From Shewanella livingstonensis (GTDB lineage Bacteria; Pseudomonadota; Gammaproteobacteria; Enterobacterales; Shewanellaceae), in the NCBI RefSeq assembly GCF_003855395.1, contig NZ_CP034015.1:1002001-1066000 (forward strand): a DNA stretch of 64,000 nucleotides, written 5' to 3'. A model generated the notes under the pieces. It was not told the origin of the DNA. It was given only the letters and a program-made list of their open reading frames with translations, and searched no databases. The translations under genes and the position numbers were made by a program. Below, in pieces: positions 17,783-27,612 of this stretch; the first letter of the stretch is position 1, and every line of letters starts with the position of its first letter.

Positions 17783-18100
17783 TGATGTTGAGCGTGGTGA
17801 TTGTTTGCCATGCAGCATTTAACCGCTAAGCATATCCGTTTAACCGGTATTAAATCTGAGTTATTGGATGTGTCATTTTGTCAGCAATCAAATTGAGCGC
17901 TCAAGCTTATTTTAGCGTACTTGACGCCACCTATTTTACTTAAGGGTAATTTGCTAAAGATAAGCCTTAAGTGATTACCGTAAACCCGCGCAGGCATTCA
18001 GTACTTATTTGGGCGGTTCACTTTTTGATGTTTTTGTCATCATAAAAATGTAATCTCAATGTCATAACATTGTTTATCAACATAATAAGGTATCAGGACG
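17783..18100. other. 318-base spacer, nothing recognised
   Basis: Between ohrR and chrA I see no terminator, no repeat and no credible small gene; presumably it holds the chrA promoter. Confidence 0.4.
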
Positions 18101-19252
18101 ATGTGGCAAATATTCAGTCGCTTTTTAGCGTTAGGTTTAATCAGTTTCGGTGGCCCAGCTGCTCATATCGGTTACTTTAGAAAAGCCTTTGTTGATGAGC
18201 TGCAATGGTTAGACGGCAAACAGTATTCTAGTTTTGTTGCCCTAAGTCAGTTTATGCCGGGACCTGGTTCAAGCCAGATTGGTTTTGCTATTGGTTATCA
18301 TCGTGGTGGTTTGGTGGGCGGATTAGCTGCCTTTTTAGGGTTTACTTTACCGTCCTTTTTATTGATGTTTTTATTTGCTGTGACCAGTGCTCAATGGCTA
18401 GAGTTAACGGCCGTTGAGGGCGTTATCCATGGCTTAAAACTATTGGCTGTAGTCGTTGTTGCTGATGCTACCTTGTCAATGTTTCACCAATTTTGCCAAC
18501 GAAAGACCGCTAAAATGCTGATGGCGGCAACTGCCGTTACTATCATATTAATGCCTTCATTATTAATGCAAATTGGAGTGTTAATTGTGGCGGCTATTAT
18601 AGGGGTAATGTTGATGACTCGTGGAGACAGTATTACGCCAGATGCCCCAGCTATAGAGCTTAACTATGGGTGGTTAGCGTTATTTATTATAGGAATAACT
18701 GCGTCGCTATATCTTATCAATCAACCTGATAGTCTCGGACAAATTTTTGCACAATTTTTCCAAGTGGGCAGTTTAGTGTTTGGTGGCGGCCATGTGGTAC
18801 TGCCTTTGCTTGAAGCCAGTGTGGGTGAATATATTACCCCAGACCGCTTTTTAACTGGTTATGCGCTTGCACAGGCCATTCCTGGACCTATGTTCACGTT
18901 AGCGACCTTTTTAGGGGCAGATTTATGGTTAGAGTCGCCTATTCTTGGCGCGTTAGTTGCTACGTTAGCTATTTTCCTTCCTGGTTTTTTATTGATGCTG
19001 GTGGGCTTAAAAACTTGGCATTCTATAAGCCAACACCCAGCCATTGCTGGCGCTCTCGCAGGGGTAAATGCAGCCGTTGTTGGTTTATTGCTTTCAGCAC
19101 TTTATCAACCAGTGTTTACTAGCGCAGTGATCATGCCAATGGACATGGCATTAGTGATTATTGGTTTTAGTTTATTAAAAGTGTTTAAGCCTAGTCTTGT
19201 ATGGTTAGTCATAGGATTTGCTGCAGTGGGCGCTGGATTGTCGATGTTGTAA
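18101..19252 (+). CDS. chrA: chromate transporter ChrA
   Basis: A 383-residue inner-membrane protein of the CHR family, long two-domain form. The first CHR half has FGGPAAHIGYFRKAFVDELQWLD and QFMPGPGSSQIGFAIGYHRGG (residues ~17-75); the second has VFGGGHVVLPLLE and AQAIPGPMFTLATFLG (~225-275). Each half carries about six hydrophobic segments. The family expels chromate driven by the proton gradient; sulfate-related substrates are also possible. No chrB-type regulator lies nearby, so inducibility is unknown. It has no clear operon partner. Confidence 0.9.
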   Translation: MWQIFSRFLALGLISFGGPAAHIGYFRKAFVDELQWLDGKQYSSFVALSQFMPGPGSSQIGFAIGYHRGGLVGGLAAFLGFTLPSFLLMFLFAVTSAQWLELTAVEGVIHGLKLLAVVVVADATLSMFHQFCQRKTAKMLMAATAVTIILMPSLLMQIGVLIVAAIIGVMLMTRGDSITPDAPAIELNYGWLALFIIGITASLYLINQPDSLGQIFAQFFQVGSLVFGGGHVVLPLLEASVGEYITPDRFLTGYALAQAIPGPMFTLATFLGADLWLESPILGALVATLAIFLPGFLLMLVGLKTWHSISQHPAIAGALAGVNAAVVGLLLSALYQPVFTSAVIMPMDMALVIIGFSLLKVFKPSLVWLVIGFAAVGAGLSML

Positions 19253-19386
19253 AAAGCGGTTGTATTGTATATTTTTGCGACATGTTTCACTTTATTGGGC
19301 TGTAATTGTTCGTTAGTTAGTGTAAACATCTATAATAAATAGACTATTATATTAAATAGACCATTACCCTAAAAAGGCTTGCCACT

Positions 19387-21051
19387 ATGCTGAGATCTTC
19401 CCTACGCAATAAACTACTGGGGTTATCGTTAATTCCACTTTCGTTGATCCTCATCGTTTTACTGAGTATTTTTTATGTTAACGAAGGCTCATCGCTGAAA
19501 AACGATGTAGATAACTTTCGTAGTAAGCTAATTTCAGAACGCAAAAACCAACTTAAAGAATCTATTCAGATCGCTCAAGGCGTTGTTGAGTATCAACTTG
19601 CTTTAGATGACAAAGGTAATGTCAATGCGGCATTAAGGGATTTACGTTTTGGCAGTGCAGGGTATTTTTTTATATATGATGATGCAGGTGTGAATATTTT
19701 TCACCCGACCATGCCCGAACTTGAAGGTCAAAATAAAATCGATATGGCCGATCCCAATGGTACTAAAATCATTGTTGGCTTGTTGGATGCAGCTAAAGCG
19801 GGTACCGGTAATTTTTCGTATTATTATCAAAAACCAGGAAGCAATCAGCTTATTGAAAAACTAGGCTTTGCCGTGATGATCCCCAACACCAATTGGATGT
19901 TAGGCTCGGGTGCCTACATTGATGATATAGAAGAATCGATTGCGGCATATGAAGTTTATAAAACCGAAGAGATGAACCAGAAGTCATTATTATTTCTATT
20001 AATTGCTTTAGGTCTTACAGGCGTAACTGCGTTTGCTGTGGTATTAATGGCACATAAAATGGTGGTGCCAATTCAAAATATGGCCACCTCATTAAATGAT
20101 ATTGCTAAAGGCGAAGGCGATTTAACCAAACGCTTAGATATCACCAGTGAAGATGAGATTGGCCAATTAGGCAGTGCATTTAATTTATTTGTCGATAAAT
20201 TACAGCATATTATTGGTGATGTAGCGGGTGCAACGGGCAGGGTAAAACATGCCGCGCAAAGTATCAGTGGTCAAACAGTATCAATGACTGAGCAACTCTA
20301 TAACCATAATAATGAAATTGACCAAATTGTCACCGCGATTACTGAAATGTCAGCGACAGCTCATGATGTGGCTCATAATACTAATATGGTAGCAGAAGCA
20401 ACCCATGCTGCTTCAGATAACGTCGCTAAAGCACAAGATTGTGTTGATACTTCATTAACTGAGGTGTCCAGTTTAATGACCCAAATTGACAATGCTGCCG
20501 CCAACGTTAAGTCACTAAGTGAACAGTCTAAAAAAATTAACTCTGTACTGAGTGTAATAGGTGGGATTGCTGATCAAACCAATTTACTGGCATTAAATGC
20601 GGCAATTGAAGCCGCGCGAGCCGGCGAGCAAGGTCGAGGTTTTGCGGTTGTTGCTGATGAAGTGAGAAACTTGGCCAGCCGTACCCAAGCCAGCACGGTT
20701 GAAATTAATGAAATGCTGTCTGAACTGCATAAGCTAGTGACCCAAACGGTACAAACTATGGAACAAAGCCAAGTGAGTTGTTTGAGTTCGGTGGAGTCTT
20801 CTAGGGCTATTTCTGAAAGTTTGGGTGCGGTGACCTCATCGGTAACCAGTATTAATGATATGAGTACTCAAATTGCCACAGCAGCGACAGAGCAAAGCTC
20901 AGTAACTGAAGAAATCAATCGTAACATTAATTCAGTACAAGAGATTGTTAATACGCTATTAACAGCCAGTCAAGATGCATCTGGTATGAGTAAAACAGTC
21001 GCCAATGAAGGCCAGACTTTATCTCAGCTAGTGGGTCAATTTAAAATATAA
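19387..21051 (+). CDS. methyl-accepting chemotaxis protein with Cache sensor
   Basis: A 554-residue transmembrane chemoreceptor. Helix one (residues ~10-30) leads to a periplasmic single Cache domain (~40-190; [39 protein letters not shown]), helix two (~202-222), HAMP (~225-278) and a methyl-accepting signalling domain with the invariant hairpin tip [20 protein letters not shown]. It should couple a small-molecule stimulus, often a carboxylate, to CheA. No CheR/CheB tether pentapeptide is seen at the C-terminus (ends LVGQFKI). Ligand unknown. Followed by a terminator. Confidence 0.92.
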   Translation: MLRSSLRNKLLGLSLIPLSLILIVLLSIFYVNEGSSLKNDVDNFRSKLISERKNQLKESIQIAQGVVEYQLALDDKGNVNAALRDLRFGSAGYFFIYDDAGVNIFHPTMPELEGQNKIDMADPNGTKIIVGLLDAAKAGTGNFSYYYQKPGSNQLIEKLGFAVMIPNTNWMLGSGAYIDDIEESIAAYEVYKTEEMNQKSLLFLLIALGLTGVTAFAVVLMAHKMVVPIQNMATSLNDIAKGEGDLTKRLDITSEDEIGQLGSAFNLFVDKLQHIIGDVAGATGRVKHAAQSISGQTVSMTEQLYNHNNEIDQIVTAITEMSATAHDVAHNTNMVAEATHAASDNVAKAQDCVDTSLTEVSSLMTQIDNAAANVKSLSEQSKKINSVLSVIGGIADQTNLLALNAAIEAARAGEQGRGFAVVADEVRNLASRTQASTVEINEMLSELHKLVTQTVQTMEQSQVSCLSSVESSRAISESLGAVTSSVTSINDMSTQIATAATEQSSVTEEINRNINSVQEIVNTLLTASQDASGMSKTVANEGQTLSQLVGQFKI

Positions 21052-21073
21052 CCGTTGTTGATATGAATTGGGA

Positions 21074-21101
21074 AATGAACTCTAAGGGGTTCATTTTTTT
21101 T
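21074..21101 (+). terminator. terminator after chemoreceptor
   Basis: Stem AATGAACTC / GGGTTCATT (one wobble pair), TAAG loop, and a T-run, 23 bases after the stop. Confidence 0.85.
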
Positions 21102-21393
21102 ATCATAATATAAACCGCTATTTGATGATTACTCGTCTCGTCATTTGAATAAGCAGCGACATAATTTGTGACCCAATCTTATGCATGCTCCTTTACACCA
21201 TCCGCTATAAAATAATATGACGCATATTTAATCGCTATACTCGCGGTAAATGGTTTTATTGATGTTGATTTGATGAAATATATTCGTCATTTGTTTATTA
21301 ATAATCAGCCTTCTGGTCTAGGTTTAGCGCCTATCATGAGGTAAAATGCGCCGTTGCACCTTCTGTTAACTGCTAATTTTAAGTTGAATATTC

Positions 21394-22492
21394 ATGTTTG
21401 AAGTTAATCCGGTAAAATTCAAAATCAAAGAGCTCGCTGAACGTACTGAGCTACTTCGGGGGTATCTTTGACTACGCTGCTAAAAGTGAGCGTTTAGAAG
21501 AAGTCAGTCGAGAGCTTGAAAGTCCTGAAGTGTGGAATGAGCCTGAACGTGCTCAAGCACTAGGTAAAGAGCGTGCTGCGTTAGTCGTAGTAGTCAAAAC
21601 CATTGATGATATGGACTCTGGTCTAGAAGACATCGAGGGCTTGCTTGAACTGGCCATTGAAGAAGATGACGAAGAGACCTTTAATGATGCAGCTTCAGAA
21701 CTAGAGGTGTTAGACAGTCGTCTGGCAGATCTCGAATTTCGTCGCATGTTTTCTGGTAAAAGTGATGCAGCAAACTGTTACTTGGATATTCAATCTGGTT
21801 CCGGTGGTACCGAAGCACAAGACTGGGCCAATATGGTTCTGCGCATGTATTTACGCTGGGGTGACGCACATGGTTTTAGCCCAGAGTTAATGGAAGTGAC
21901 CGACGGTGATGTAGCCGGTATTAAAGGGGCTACGATTAAATTTAACGGTGAATATGCTTTTGGTTGGATGCGTACAGAGACTGGTGTGCACCGTTTAGTG
22001 CGTAAATCACCATTTGACTCATCGGGTAAACGCCATACTTCTTTTTGTTCTGTTTTCGTTTATCCAGAAATTGATGATGATATCGAAATTGAAATCAATC
22101 CATCGGACTTGCGTATCGACACTTACCGCGCATCAGGTGCGGGTGGTCAGCACGTTAACAAAACAGATTCAGCGATACGTATAACGCATTTGCCAACCAA
22201 TACTGTGGTGCAATGTCAAAACGATCGCTCGCAACATAAAAACCGTGACTCTGCCTATAAACAATTAAAGGCGAAGTTGTACGAGTTAGAAATGCATAAA
22301 CAAAATGCCGATAAGCAAGCTGCTGAAGATGCTAAATCTGACATCGGCTGGGGCAGCCAAATTCGTTCATACGTATTAGATGACGCCCGCATTAAAGATT
22401 TACGTACAGGGGTTGAGAACCGTAATACTCAATCTGTGCTGGATGGTGATTTAGATAAGTTTATTGAAGCCAGCCTAAAATCAGGACTTTAA
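21394..22492 (+). CDS. prfB: peptide chain release factor 2, programmed +1 frameshift
   Basis: RF2 reads UGA and UAA stop codons. The gene starts at ATG 21394 ([19 protein letters not shown]), reads 25 codons to CTT, meets an in-frame TGA at 21469-21471 and must shift +1 to GAC at 21470 to continue as [11 protein letters not shown]. The site CGGGGGTATCTTTGAC has the internal Shine-Dalgarno-like GGGGG and CUU-UGA-C of the classic autoregulatory frameshift. The full product is about 365 residues, the standard length. It carries the stop-recognition motif KSPFDSS and the catalytic [12 protein letters not shown]. lysS follows 55 bases later, the usual gammaproteobacterial order. Confidence 0.97.
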
Positions 22493-22507
22493 TTAACATT
22501 AATACTT

Positions 22508-22529
22508 CCCGCCATGGAATGATGGCGGG
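22508..22529 (+). promoter_or_regulatory. GC-rich hairpin between prfB and lysS
   Basis: CCCGCCAT / ATGGCGGG with a 6-base loop and no T-run, between the prfB stop and the lysS ribosome site. Could tune lysS expression or mRNA decay; not a standard terminator. Confidence 0.45.
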
Positions 22530-22547
22530 TAAAAGCGAGAATATATC

Positions 22548-24050
22548 ATGACTGAACACGTACAAGATGAAAACAAACTGATTGCTGAACGTCGCGCTAA
22601 ATTAGACCACATCCGCACCAGCTGTTCTGCTAACGCTCATCCAAATACATGGCAACGTAGCCATAAAGCGGCTGAGTTACAGGCCCAATATGGCGAGCAG
22701 ACCAAAGAAGCGCTGGAAGAGTTAGCTTTTCAGACGAGCATTGCAGGCCGTGTTATGGCTAAGCGTGGTCCATTTTTAGTTATTCAAGATGTATCTGGTC
22801 GTATTCAAGCTTATGCTGGTAAGCCAGTACAAGGTGACTTAAAAGAACGTTATCAAGGTTTAGACATCGGCGATATCGTTGGTGTTAAAGGCCAGCTGCA
22901 TTTGTCAGGCAAAGGCGACTTGTACGTTAACATGGAAGAATATCAGTTACTGACTAAAGCATTACGTCCGTTACCTGAAAAATTCCACGGTTTAACCGAC
23001 CAAGAAACTCGTTATCGTCAGCGTTATGTTGATTTGATCGTCAATGAAGAGTCTCGCAATACTTTTATTATGCGTTCTAAAGTGGTTTCTGCCATTCGTA
23101 ACTTCATGATCAAAAAAGAGTTCATGGAAGTTGAAACCCCAATGATGCATGTTATTCCTGGTGGTGCTTCAGCGCGTCCATTTGTGACTCATCACAACGC
23201 GTTAGACATGGCCATGTACTTACGTATTGCGCCAGAACTATACCTTAAGCGTTTAGTTGTTGGTGGTTTTGAGCGTGTGTTTGAAATTAACCGTAACTTC
23301 CGTAACGAAGGTTTATCGCCACGTCATAATCCAGAATTCACCATGATGGAATTCTATATGGCGTACGCTGATTACAAAGATTTGATGGACTTAACTGAAG
23401 AAATGCTCAGTTCTATTGCCATTGATTTGCTCGGTAGTGCCCAAATGCCATACGGTGAGCATACAGTAGACTTTGGTGGTCCTTATGCACGTTTAAGCAT
23501 GTTAGAAGCTATTCAGAAATATAATCCTGACAATGCAACTATTCAAGCAATGACTTACGAGCAAGTTAAAGATGTAGAGTTTATGCGCGACTTAGCATCG
23601 AGCCTGGGCATCAAGTTAGAAAAATTCTGGACATGTGGTCAGTTACTTGAAGAAATCTTCGGTGAAACAGCTGAAACTAAGTTAATGCAACCTACGTTCA
23701 TTACCGGTTATCCAGCTGATATTTCGCCTTTAGCGCGTCGTAATGATAACAATGATTTCATTACTGACCGTTTTGAGTTTTTCATCGGTGGGCGTGAAGT
23801 CGCTAACGGCTTTAGCGAGCTTAACGATGCTGAAGATCAAGACAACCGCTTTAAAGCACAAGTTGATGCTAAAGATGCTGGCGATGATGAAGCGATGTTC
23901 TACGATGCAGATTATATTACTGCACTAGAGCACGGTTTACCGCCTACAGCAGGTCAAGGTATTGGTATCGACCGTTTAGTGATGTTATTCACTAACACGC
24001 ATACAATCCGTGACGTGATTTTATTCCCAGCGATGCGCCCACAAGCTTAA
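22548..24050 (+). CDS. lysS: lysyl-tRNA synthetase, class II
   Basis: A 500-residue cytosolic enzyme that charges tRNA-Lys. An N-terminal OB-fold anticodon-binding domain (about 55-150; [23 protein letters not shown]) precedes the class II catalytic core: motif 1 around [21 protein letters not shown], motif 2 [20 protein letters not shown] and motif 3 [15 protein letters not shown]. Length and motifs match bacterial LysRS. It is downstream of prfB, probably in one operon, as in E. coli. Terminated about 230 bases on, after an inverted-repeat element. Confidence 0.97.
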   Translation: MTEHVQDENKLIAERRAKLDHIRTSCSANAHPNTWQRSHKAAELQAQYGEQTKEALEELAFQTSIAGRVMAKRGPFLVIQDVSGRIQAYAGKPVQGDLKERYQGLDIGDIVGVKGQLHLSGKGDLYVNMEEYQLLTKALRPLPEKFHGLTDQETRYRQRYVDLIVNEESRNTFIMRSKVVSAIRNFMIKKEFMEVETPMMHVIPGGASARPFVTHHNALDMAMYLRIAPELYLKRLVVGGFERVFEINRNFRNEGLSPRHNPEFTMMEFYMAYADYKDLMDLTEEMLSSIAIDLLGSAQMPYGEHTVDFGGPYARLSMLEAIQKYNPDNATIQAMTYEQVKDVEFMRDLASSLGIKLEKFWTCGQLLEEIFGETAETKLMQPTFITGYPADISPLARRNDNNDFITDRFEFFIGGREVANGFSELNDAEDQDNRFKAQVDAKDAGDDEAMFYDADYITALEHGLPPTAGQGIGIDRLVMLFTNTHTIRDVILFPAMRPQA

Positions 24051-24065
24051 TCGTTAGTAAGTAAC

Positions 24066-24254
24066 CTGAGCTCGGGATAATAAACGCCTTTCAAACAGCT
24101 CTTTGTTCTGCTAACTGTGTTGAATCGACTTACAATAGACTCGCTATTGACGCGTCAATTCGCCTTGTTAGCATAACAAATGATAAGCTTGAGAGTGAGC
24201 TTGGTTAACATACTGATTTCAAATAGCTAAGTTCATCCCTTATCCCGAGTTCAG
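24066..24254. repeat. 189-bp element with 15-base terminal inverted repeats
   Basis: CTGAGCTCGGGATAA at 24066-24080 is repeated inverted at 24240-24254 (TTATCCCGAGTTCAG) with one mismatch. The enclosed DNA codes for nothing recognisable. It sits between the lysS stop and the lysS terminator. The size and outline fit a second MITE-like family, distinct from the CTAG family; no clear target duplication was seen. Confidence 0.5.
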
Positions 24255-24280
24255 ATTAAGTAAGCTCAGTCATTAAATCA

Positions 24281-24305
24281 AACCAGCCATCAGGCTGGTT
24301 TTTTT
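24281..24305 (+). terminator. rho-independent terminator downstream of lysS
   Basis: AACCAGCC / GGCTGGTT with ATCA loop and a T-run. Confidence 0.9.
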
Positions 24306-24337
24306 GTTAAATGAACAGCCAATATAAACTTGTTCTT

Positions 24338-24552
24338 ACTGGATTGCTGCCTGGCAATCTAAGTAGCCCTTGCTTAACAAAGAATCCTCAATAAAGAGTA
24401 AAACGTTTTTAGCTGAAGCTTTCGGGCAGCGTGTATAGGTCATTTTTATTGCGTTATCGACTTTTGATGTAGAATAACGACAGCATAAAGTCTTTTTCTT
24501 GTACAAATGACCCACAATTGACTGTAAAATAACCTTGAAAGATCAACAGCCC
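24338..24552. mobile_element. MITE copy 2, left end missing
   Basis: Matches the right two-thirds of copy 1 (shared blocks AAAGAGTAAAACGTTTTTAG, TTCGGGCAGCG, TGATGTAGAATAACGACA-like, AAAATAACCTTGAAAGATC) and keeps the right terminus ATCAACAGCC followed by CTAG at 24553-24556. No left terminus or second CTAG was found upstream, so the copy is truncated or decayed on that side. It abuts the stop codon of the thioesterase gene. Confidence 0.75.
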
Positions 24553-24981
24553 CTAGTCTATGACTCCGCTCCTAGGCTGAATAAACTTCGCTTTTGCCGT
24601 TACGCAAGCAGTATCTTCTACATACAACGCCGCTTCTAGTTGGTACATTCCTAAGCGTTTACTTACCAGACTAGCCACAATTTTGATGGCATCGCCAACC
24701 TTTATTGGGACAATAAAGCGGACTGTCATTTCGGCTGTTAAAGCTTTAATGCCTTGCATGAGCAGACAATGAGTCATAGCGGCATCGACTAAAGTGCTTG
24801 CTACGCCGCCATGTAAGAAGCTGTTATAGCCTTGGAGTTGCTGAGTTACTTTATGATAACCAACAACTTGATTGTCACCGTCTGCAAAAAACTTACATTG
24901 TAATGACAACGGATTCTGTTTCGCGTCACCACAGACAACACATTGACTGTGGCTTTGTTTACAATCTTGATAACTGCTCAC
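24553..24981 (-). CDS. PaaI-like hotdog-fold thioesterase
   Basis: A 142-residue protein beginning at GTG. The central helix motif NSFLHGGVASTLVDAAMTHCLL and the strand TAEMTVRFIVPIKVGDAIKIVA mark the hotdog acyl-CoA thioesterase superfamily, PaaI/DUF4442-like; such enzymes hydrolyse acyl-CoA esters as multimers in the cytosol. The N-terminus has cysteines (SQCVVCGD) that might bind zinc, an occasional extension in this group. The stop codon TAG lies within the CTAG that borders MITE copy 2, so the insertion left the protein intact. Substrate unknown. Confidence 0.8.
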   Translation of the reverse strand: MSSYQDCKQSHSQCVVCGDAKQNPLSLQCKFFADGDNQVVGYHKVTQQLQGYNSFLHGGVASTLVDAAMTHCLLMQGIKALTAEMTVRFIVPIKVGDAIKIVASLVSKRLGMYQLEAALYVEDTACVTAKAKFIQPRSGVID

Positions 24982-25236
24982 GTAAAGCCTTATTTATAAA
25001 TAGGTATAGATGGTTGTTAAGGTTTCCCCTAAAGCCTGTAAGACACTAAAAGTGGATATTAGCTCTAGGGTAAGTTTTGTGATCCTGCTGAGACTGCTCA
25101 CTTTAAAACTATGCTGGATTAAGATGTTATCGACCACATGCTGCATAAAACCAATTAGCAGAAAACCCAGTAGTTGTTTGTCTTTTGAAAGCTTGTTGAG
25201 TCGGCTTTGACGTTATAGGATGATAATCTTGTTATT

Positions 25237-25362
25237 TTAAAAAATACGTCTTGCTCTTGCTCTTGTTGCTGTAAAGGCATCAGCTACTGAATCAACATCA
25301 ACATCAACATCAACATCAACATCAACATCAACATCACTACCAATAATGACAATTTTAGCCAT
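25237..25362 (-). CDS. micro-ORF with (Asp-Val)n from a hexanucleotide repeat
   Basis: A 41-codon frame, MAKIVIIGS, then Asp-Val repeats, then SVADAFTATRARARRIF. The repeat is (ATCAAC)x7 plus ATCA on the plus strand at 25291-25336. The non-repeat start MAKIVIIGS and VADAF vaguely recall the N-terminus of short flavodoxins, so it could be a remnant, but no other flavodoxin part follows. There is no convincing ribosome site. It lies just downstream of the Fur-type gene on the same strand. Expression is uncertain. Confidence 0.3.
   Translation of the reverse strand: MAKIVIIGSDVDVDVDVDVDVDVDSVADAFTATRARARRIF
25291..25336. repeat. hexanucleotide microsatellite (ATCAAC)7.7
   Basis: Seven full ATCAAC copies plus ATCA without interruption. 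A second short hexamer run, TTGCTC, lies close by at about 25250-25265. Slippage would change copy number in steps that preserve the reading frame of the minus-strand micro-ORF. Confidence 0.95.
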
Positions 25363-25395
25363 AAACTGGTAAAATAAACGTTATTAATAAAGGGG

Positions 25396-25827
25396 TTACC
25401 GAGTCGATTTGCTTTTAAGTGCTTGCAGGCAATCAAAGCAGTAACCATACATATTTAGGCTGTGATGGTGAATACTCATACCATGATGTTCGGCCGCCAG
25501 TCCTAAACGAAGGTTAATCAGGGGGTCGATAAAATCAATTAACTTGCCACAGGTTAGGCAAAGTAAATGGTCATGGTGCGGTTTATTATTAAGTTCATAG
25601 AAAGCACTTTCAGACTCAAATACTCGCCTAGAGACAATGCCTGCTTGTTCAAAATGAGCCATAATACGATATACGCTATTGAGGCCAATGGTTTCACCTT
25701 GTGCGTTTAACCCCAAATAGATATTTTCTATAGTTAGATGTTGCTGATTAACTTGAGTTAAAAACTCAAGCAACTTACATCTTTGCATGGTTATTTTTAG
25801 GCCAGAGTCTTTTAATAGTGTTTGCAT
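25396..25827 (-). CDS. Fur-family metalloregulator
   Basis: A 143-residue DNA-binding protein of the Fur family. The winged helix (residues 1-80; LKITMQRCKLLEFL, IGLNSVYRIMAHFEQAGIV) is followed by the metal-binding dimer domain with NNKPHHDHLLCLTCGKLIDF and the second zinc cysteine pair YGYCFDC. The wording is closer to Fur than to Zur or PerR, but it reads as a paralogue, for example SRRVFESESAFYELNN in the wing. The gene is 52 bases downstream of a DUF134 regulator, suggesting a two-gene operon. Metal and targets unknown. Confidence 0.85.
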   Translation of the reverse strand: MQTLLKDSGLKITMQRCKLLEFLTQVNQQHLTIENIYLGLNAQGETIGLNSVYRIMAHFEQAGIVSRRVFESESAFYELNNKPHHDHLLCLTCGKLIDFIDPLINLRLGLAAEHHGMSIHHHSLNMYGYCFDCLQALKSKSTR

Positions 25828-25879
25828 TAGACTTACCTAAACACGTTAATACGTGCTACTAGTGTTTACTTTTCAGTGT

Positions 25880-26167
25880 TTACTTTTCAGTTGATACTTT
25901 GGTCATCAATGCTTTGCCATTAATTAAACTATCAACCACCTTGTAGCGAGCTGCTTTAACCAAGTTAGCCAAGGTTTGTCGAGATATACCCATTGATTTA
26001 GCGGCTTCCTGCTGCTGCATTCCCAGCAAATCAACTAGGCGCATAGCCTCAATTTCATCTTCAGCAAGTGGTACCTGCTCTAACTGTGTCATCGGAATAC
26101 CATTGGGCTTAAAACAGATGTTGGCTGCTTGACCACATATGGTTCGGGGGATTTTGGGTCTTGCCAT
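25880..26167 (-). CDS. DUF134 (UPF0251) predicted DNA-binding protein
   Basis: A 95-residue protein starting MARPKIPRTICGQAA. The family pattern is complete: RPK-x-RxI at the start, FKPNGIPMTQLEQVPLAEDEIEAMRLVDLLGMQQQEAAKSMGISRQTLANLVKAARYKV, a sigma-70 region 4-like helix-turn-helix near residues 45-75. DUF134 proteins often accompany genes for metal or molybdenum/iron cofactors; here the partner is a Fur-type regulator. AT-rich palindromes precede the gene (GCATATGC and TCATATATGC). Confidence 0.85.
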   Translation of the reverse strand: MARPKIPRTICGQAANICFKPNGIPMTQLEQVPLAEDEIEAMRLVDLLGMQQQEAAKSMGISRQTLANLVKAARYKVVDSLINGKALMTKVSTEK

Positions 26168-26183
26168 TTAATACCTCATTTTT

Positions 26184-26222
26184 AGCATATGCCATATATA
26201 CTGAGTTTGGTTCATATATGCA
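26184..26222 (-). promoter_or_regulatory. AT-rich palindromes upstream of DUF134 gene
   Basis: GCATATGCCATATATA and, 10 bases later, TTCATATATGCAA form an imperfect inverted pair in the 55 bases before the DUF134 start codon. Possible autoregulatory operator; not matched to a known site. Confidence 0.3.
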
Positions 26223-26370
26223 AGATTATTGTTTATCTTGCTTTGATATATCAACAGAACTTTGAACTCACCGACAAAATTGATTATTTTACAGCGCAGA
26301 TGAGATCACTACGACTGCTCATTCTGCCATTGAATGGGTATTGGCGGTGAATGATCTTAAGTTGAGGTAA

Positions 26371-27378
26371 CTATAAGCTCCAGGTCTCAAGCGCGCCGTC
26401 TGAACTTAGCGTTAATAGTTTGCCATTAGGTTTGAGTACCATTGAAAACACTGTTGTGCCAGCGTTATAGGCGGTAATATCCCAATGAGAAAGCTCCTTT
26501 CCCGATGAAGTATCCCAATAGATAATACTTTGCTTGGAGGTTGCAGTAATTAAGTTTTTACCATAGTTAATGAATAGCGCCTGCCTAAAATAGCGATAGC
26601 GTTCAAGGTAATCGAGCTGGCTAATCGCTTGTGATGTTTGAGTATCGATAATGACATTATTATCCAGAGCATCGGCAATAAACAAGCGTCGGTTAGCTTG
26701 ATCAAAACTGACACTGGTGATCCGTTGCGGACGTGAAAAACTGCTGATCAACTCACCGCTGTAAGCGGCCCAAATATGTACATCACCATCAAGTCCTGTT
26801 GATAATACCTGTTGTTCAAAATTAGATAATTCAAGATGATTCACTGCGGCGCTATGCTGTTTAAACAGCGACATTGTCATGCTGCTTCTTTGTATAACAG
26901 TGATCGAACCATCATTCATACCGACTAAAATAGTGCTGCCTGTTTGGCTCAGAAAAAGGCTCGAAATACTCGCATCGGGATTGAAGCCTTGGGCAGGCCA
27001 GCGAATATCTAATTTACCTGTTTCAAGATTAAAAATAGATATTTTTTGTTTGCCTGCGGTAGCAAGGTATTGCTTATTACCTGACAATGCCACCAGATAA
27101 TTAGTTTCATCAAAGTCATTGTCAGACCATTGGTGTAATAATTGGCTTGTCGCTACATCCCATATTGATAACGAGCGGCTTCTGCCTAATGTAACCGCCA
27201 TACTGGCATCGTTAGACAGTAAGCCATCGATAAGGGGCTCATTAACAAGGGGTTGGATTTTGTCGGGAGTTTTCGTCACCACAGCTTGATTGCAACCGGC
27301 TACAGCTATCATCGTTACCGTGATAGCGATAATAAGACTTACGTTGAGTCGTAACCTCGATCTGGCATTAGCTAACAA
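26371..27378 (-). CDS. WD40-repeat lipoprotein
   Basis: A 335-residue lipoprotein. A long signal peptide ends in the lipobox VAGC (Cys 29), so the mature protein should be lipid-anchored in the envelope. The rest is a beta-propeller of WD40-like repeats, visible as recurring SIWDVATSQLLHQW, SIFNLETGKLDIRW, HIWAAYSGELISSF, IYWDTSSGKELSHW and ALETWSL, five or six blades with further degenerate ones. Such propellers act as binding platforms; the partner is unknown. It is divergent from pyrC. Residue 30 is Asn, not Asp, so outer-membrane sorting is expected. Confidence 0.8.
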   Translation of the reverse strand: MLANARSRLRLNVSLIIAITVTMIAVAGCNQAVVTKTPDKIQPLVNEPLIDGLLSNDASMAVTLGRSRSLSIWDVATSQLLHQWSDNDFDETNYLVALSGNKQYLATAGKQKISIFNLETGKLDIRWPAQGFNPDASISSLFLSQTGSTILVGMNDGSITVIQRSSMTMSLFKQHSAAVNHLELSNFEQQVLSTGLDGDVHIWAAYSGELISSFSRPQRITSVSFDQANRRLFIADALDNNVIIDTQTSQAISQLDYLERYRYFRQALFINYGKNLITATSKQSIIYWDTSSGKELSHWDITAYNAGTTVFSMVLKPNGKLLTLSSDGALETWSL

Positions 27379-27612
27379 TTTAATTCCCTTATAAAAATTG
27401 ATACTTGCAACTTTGATATTTGCAAAATAATAGCATAGCGCAATATGGCTGGTTTTATTTACCTTACATTCTATATATCACTCAATATACCGATAAAATG
27501 AGATGATTTTTTGCTATAGCAAAGTCAGCGTTCAAATTATGCATCTATTAAGAAAAAGTGAATTCAGGCACAATAACGGCTAACAATCTGTTATTTAAGC
27601 CAAGGAACCCAC

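Noticed and set aside
24798..25210. Plus-strand frames near the thioesterase gene
   Set aside because: One is antisense to the thioesterase; the other has no ribosome site and odd composition.
25291..25336. CRISPR-like array
   Set aside because: A continuous 6-base microsatellite without spacers, not direct repeats of 24-40 bases.
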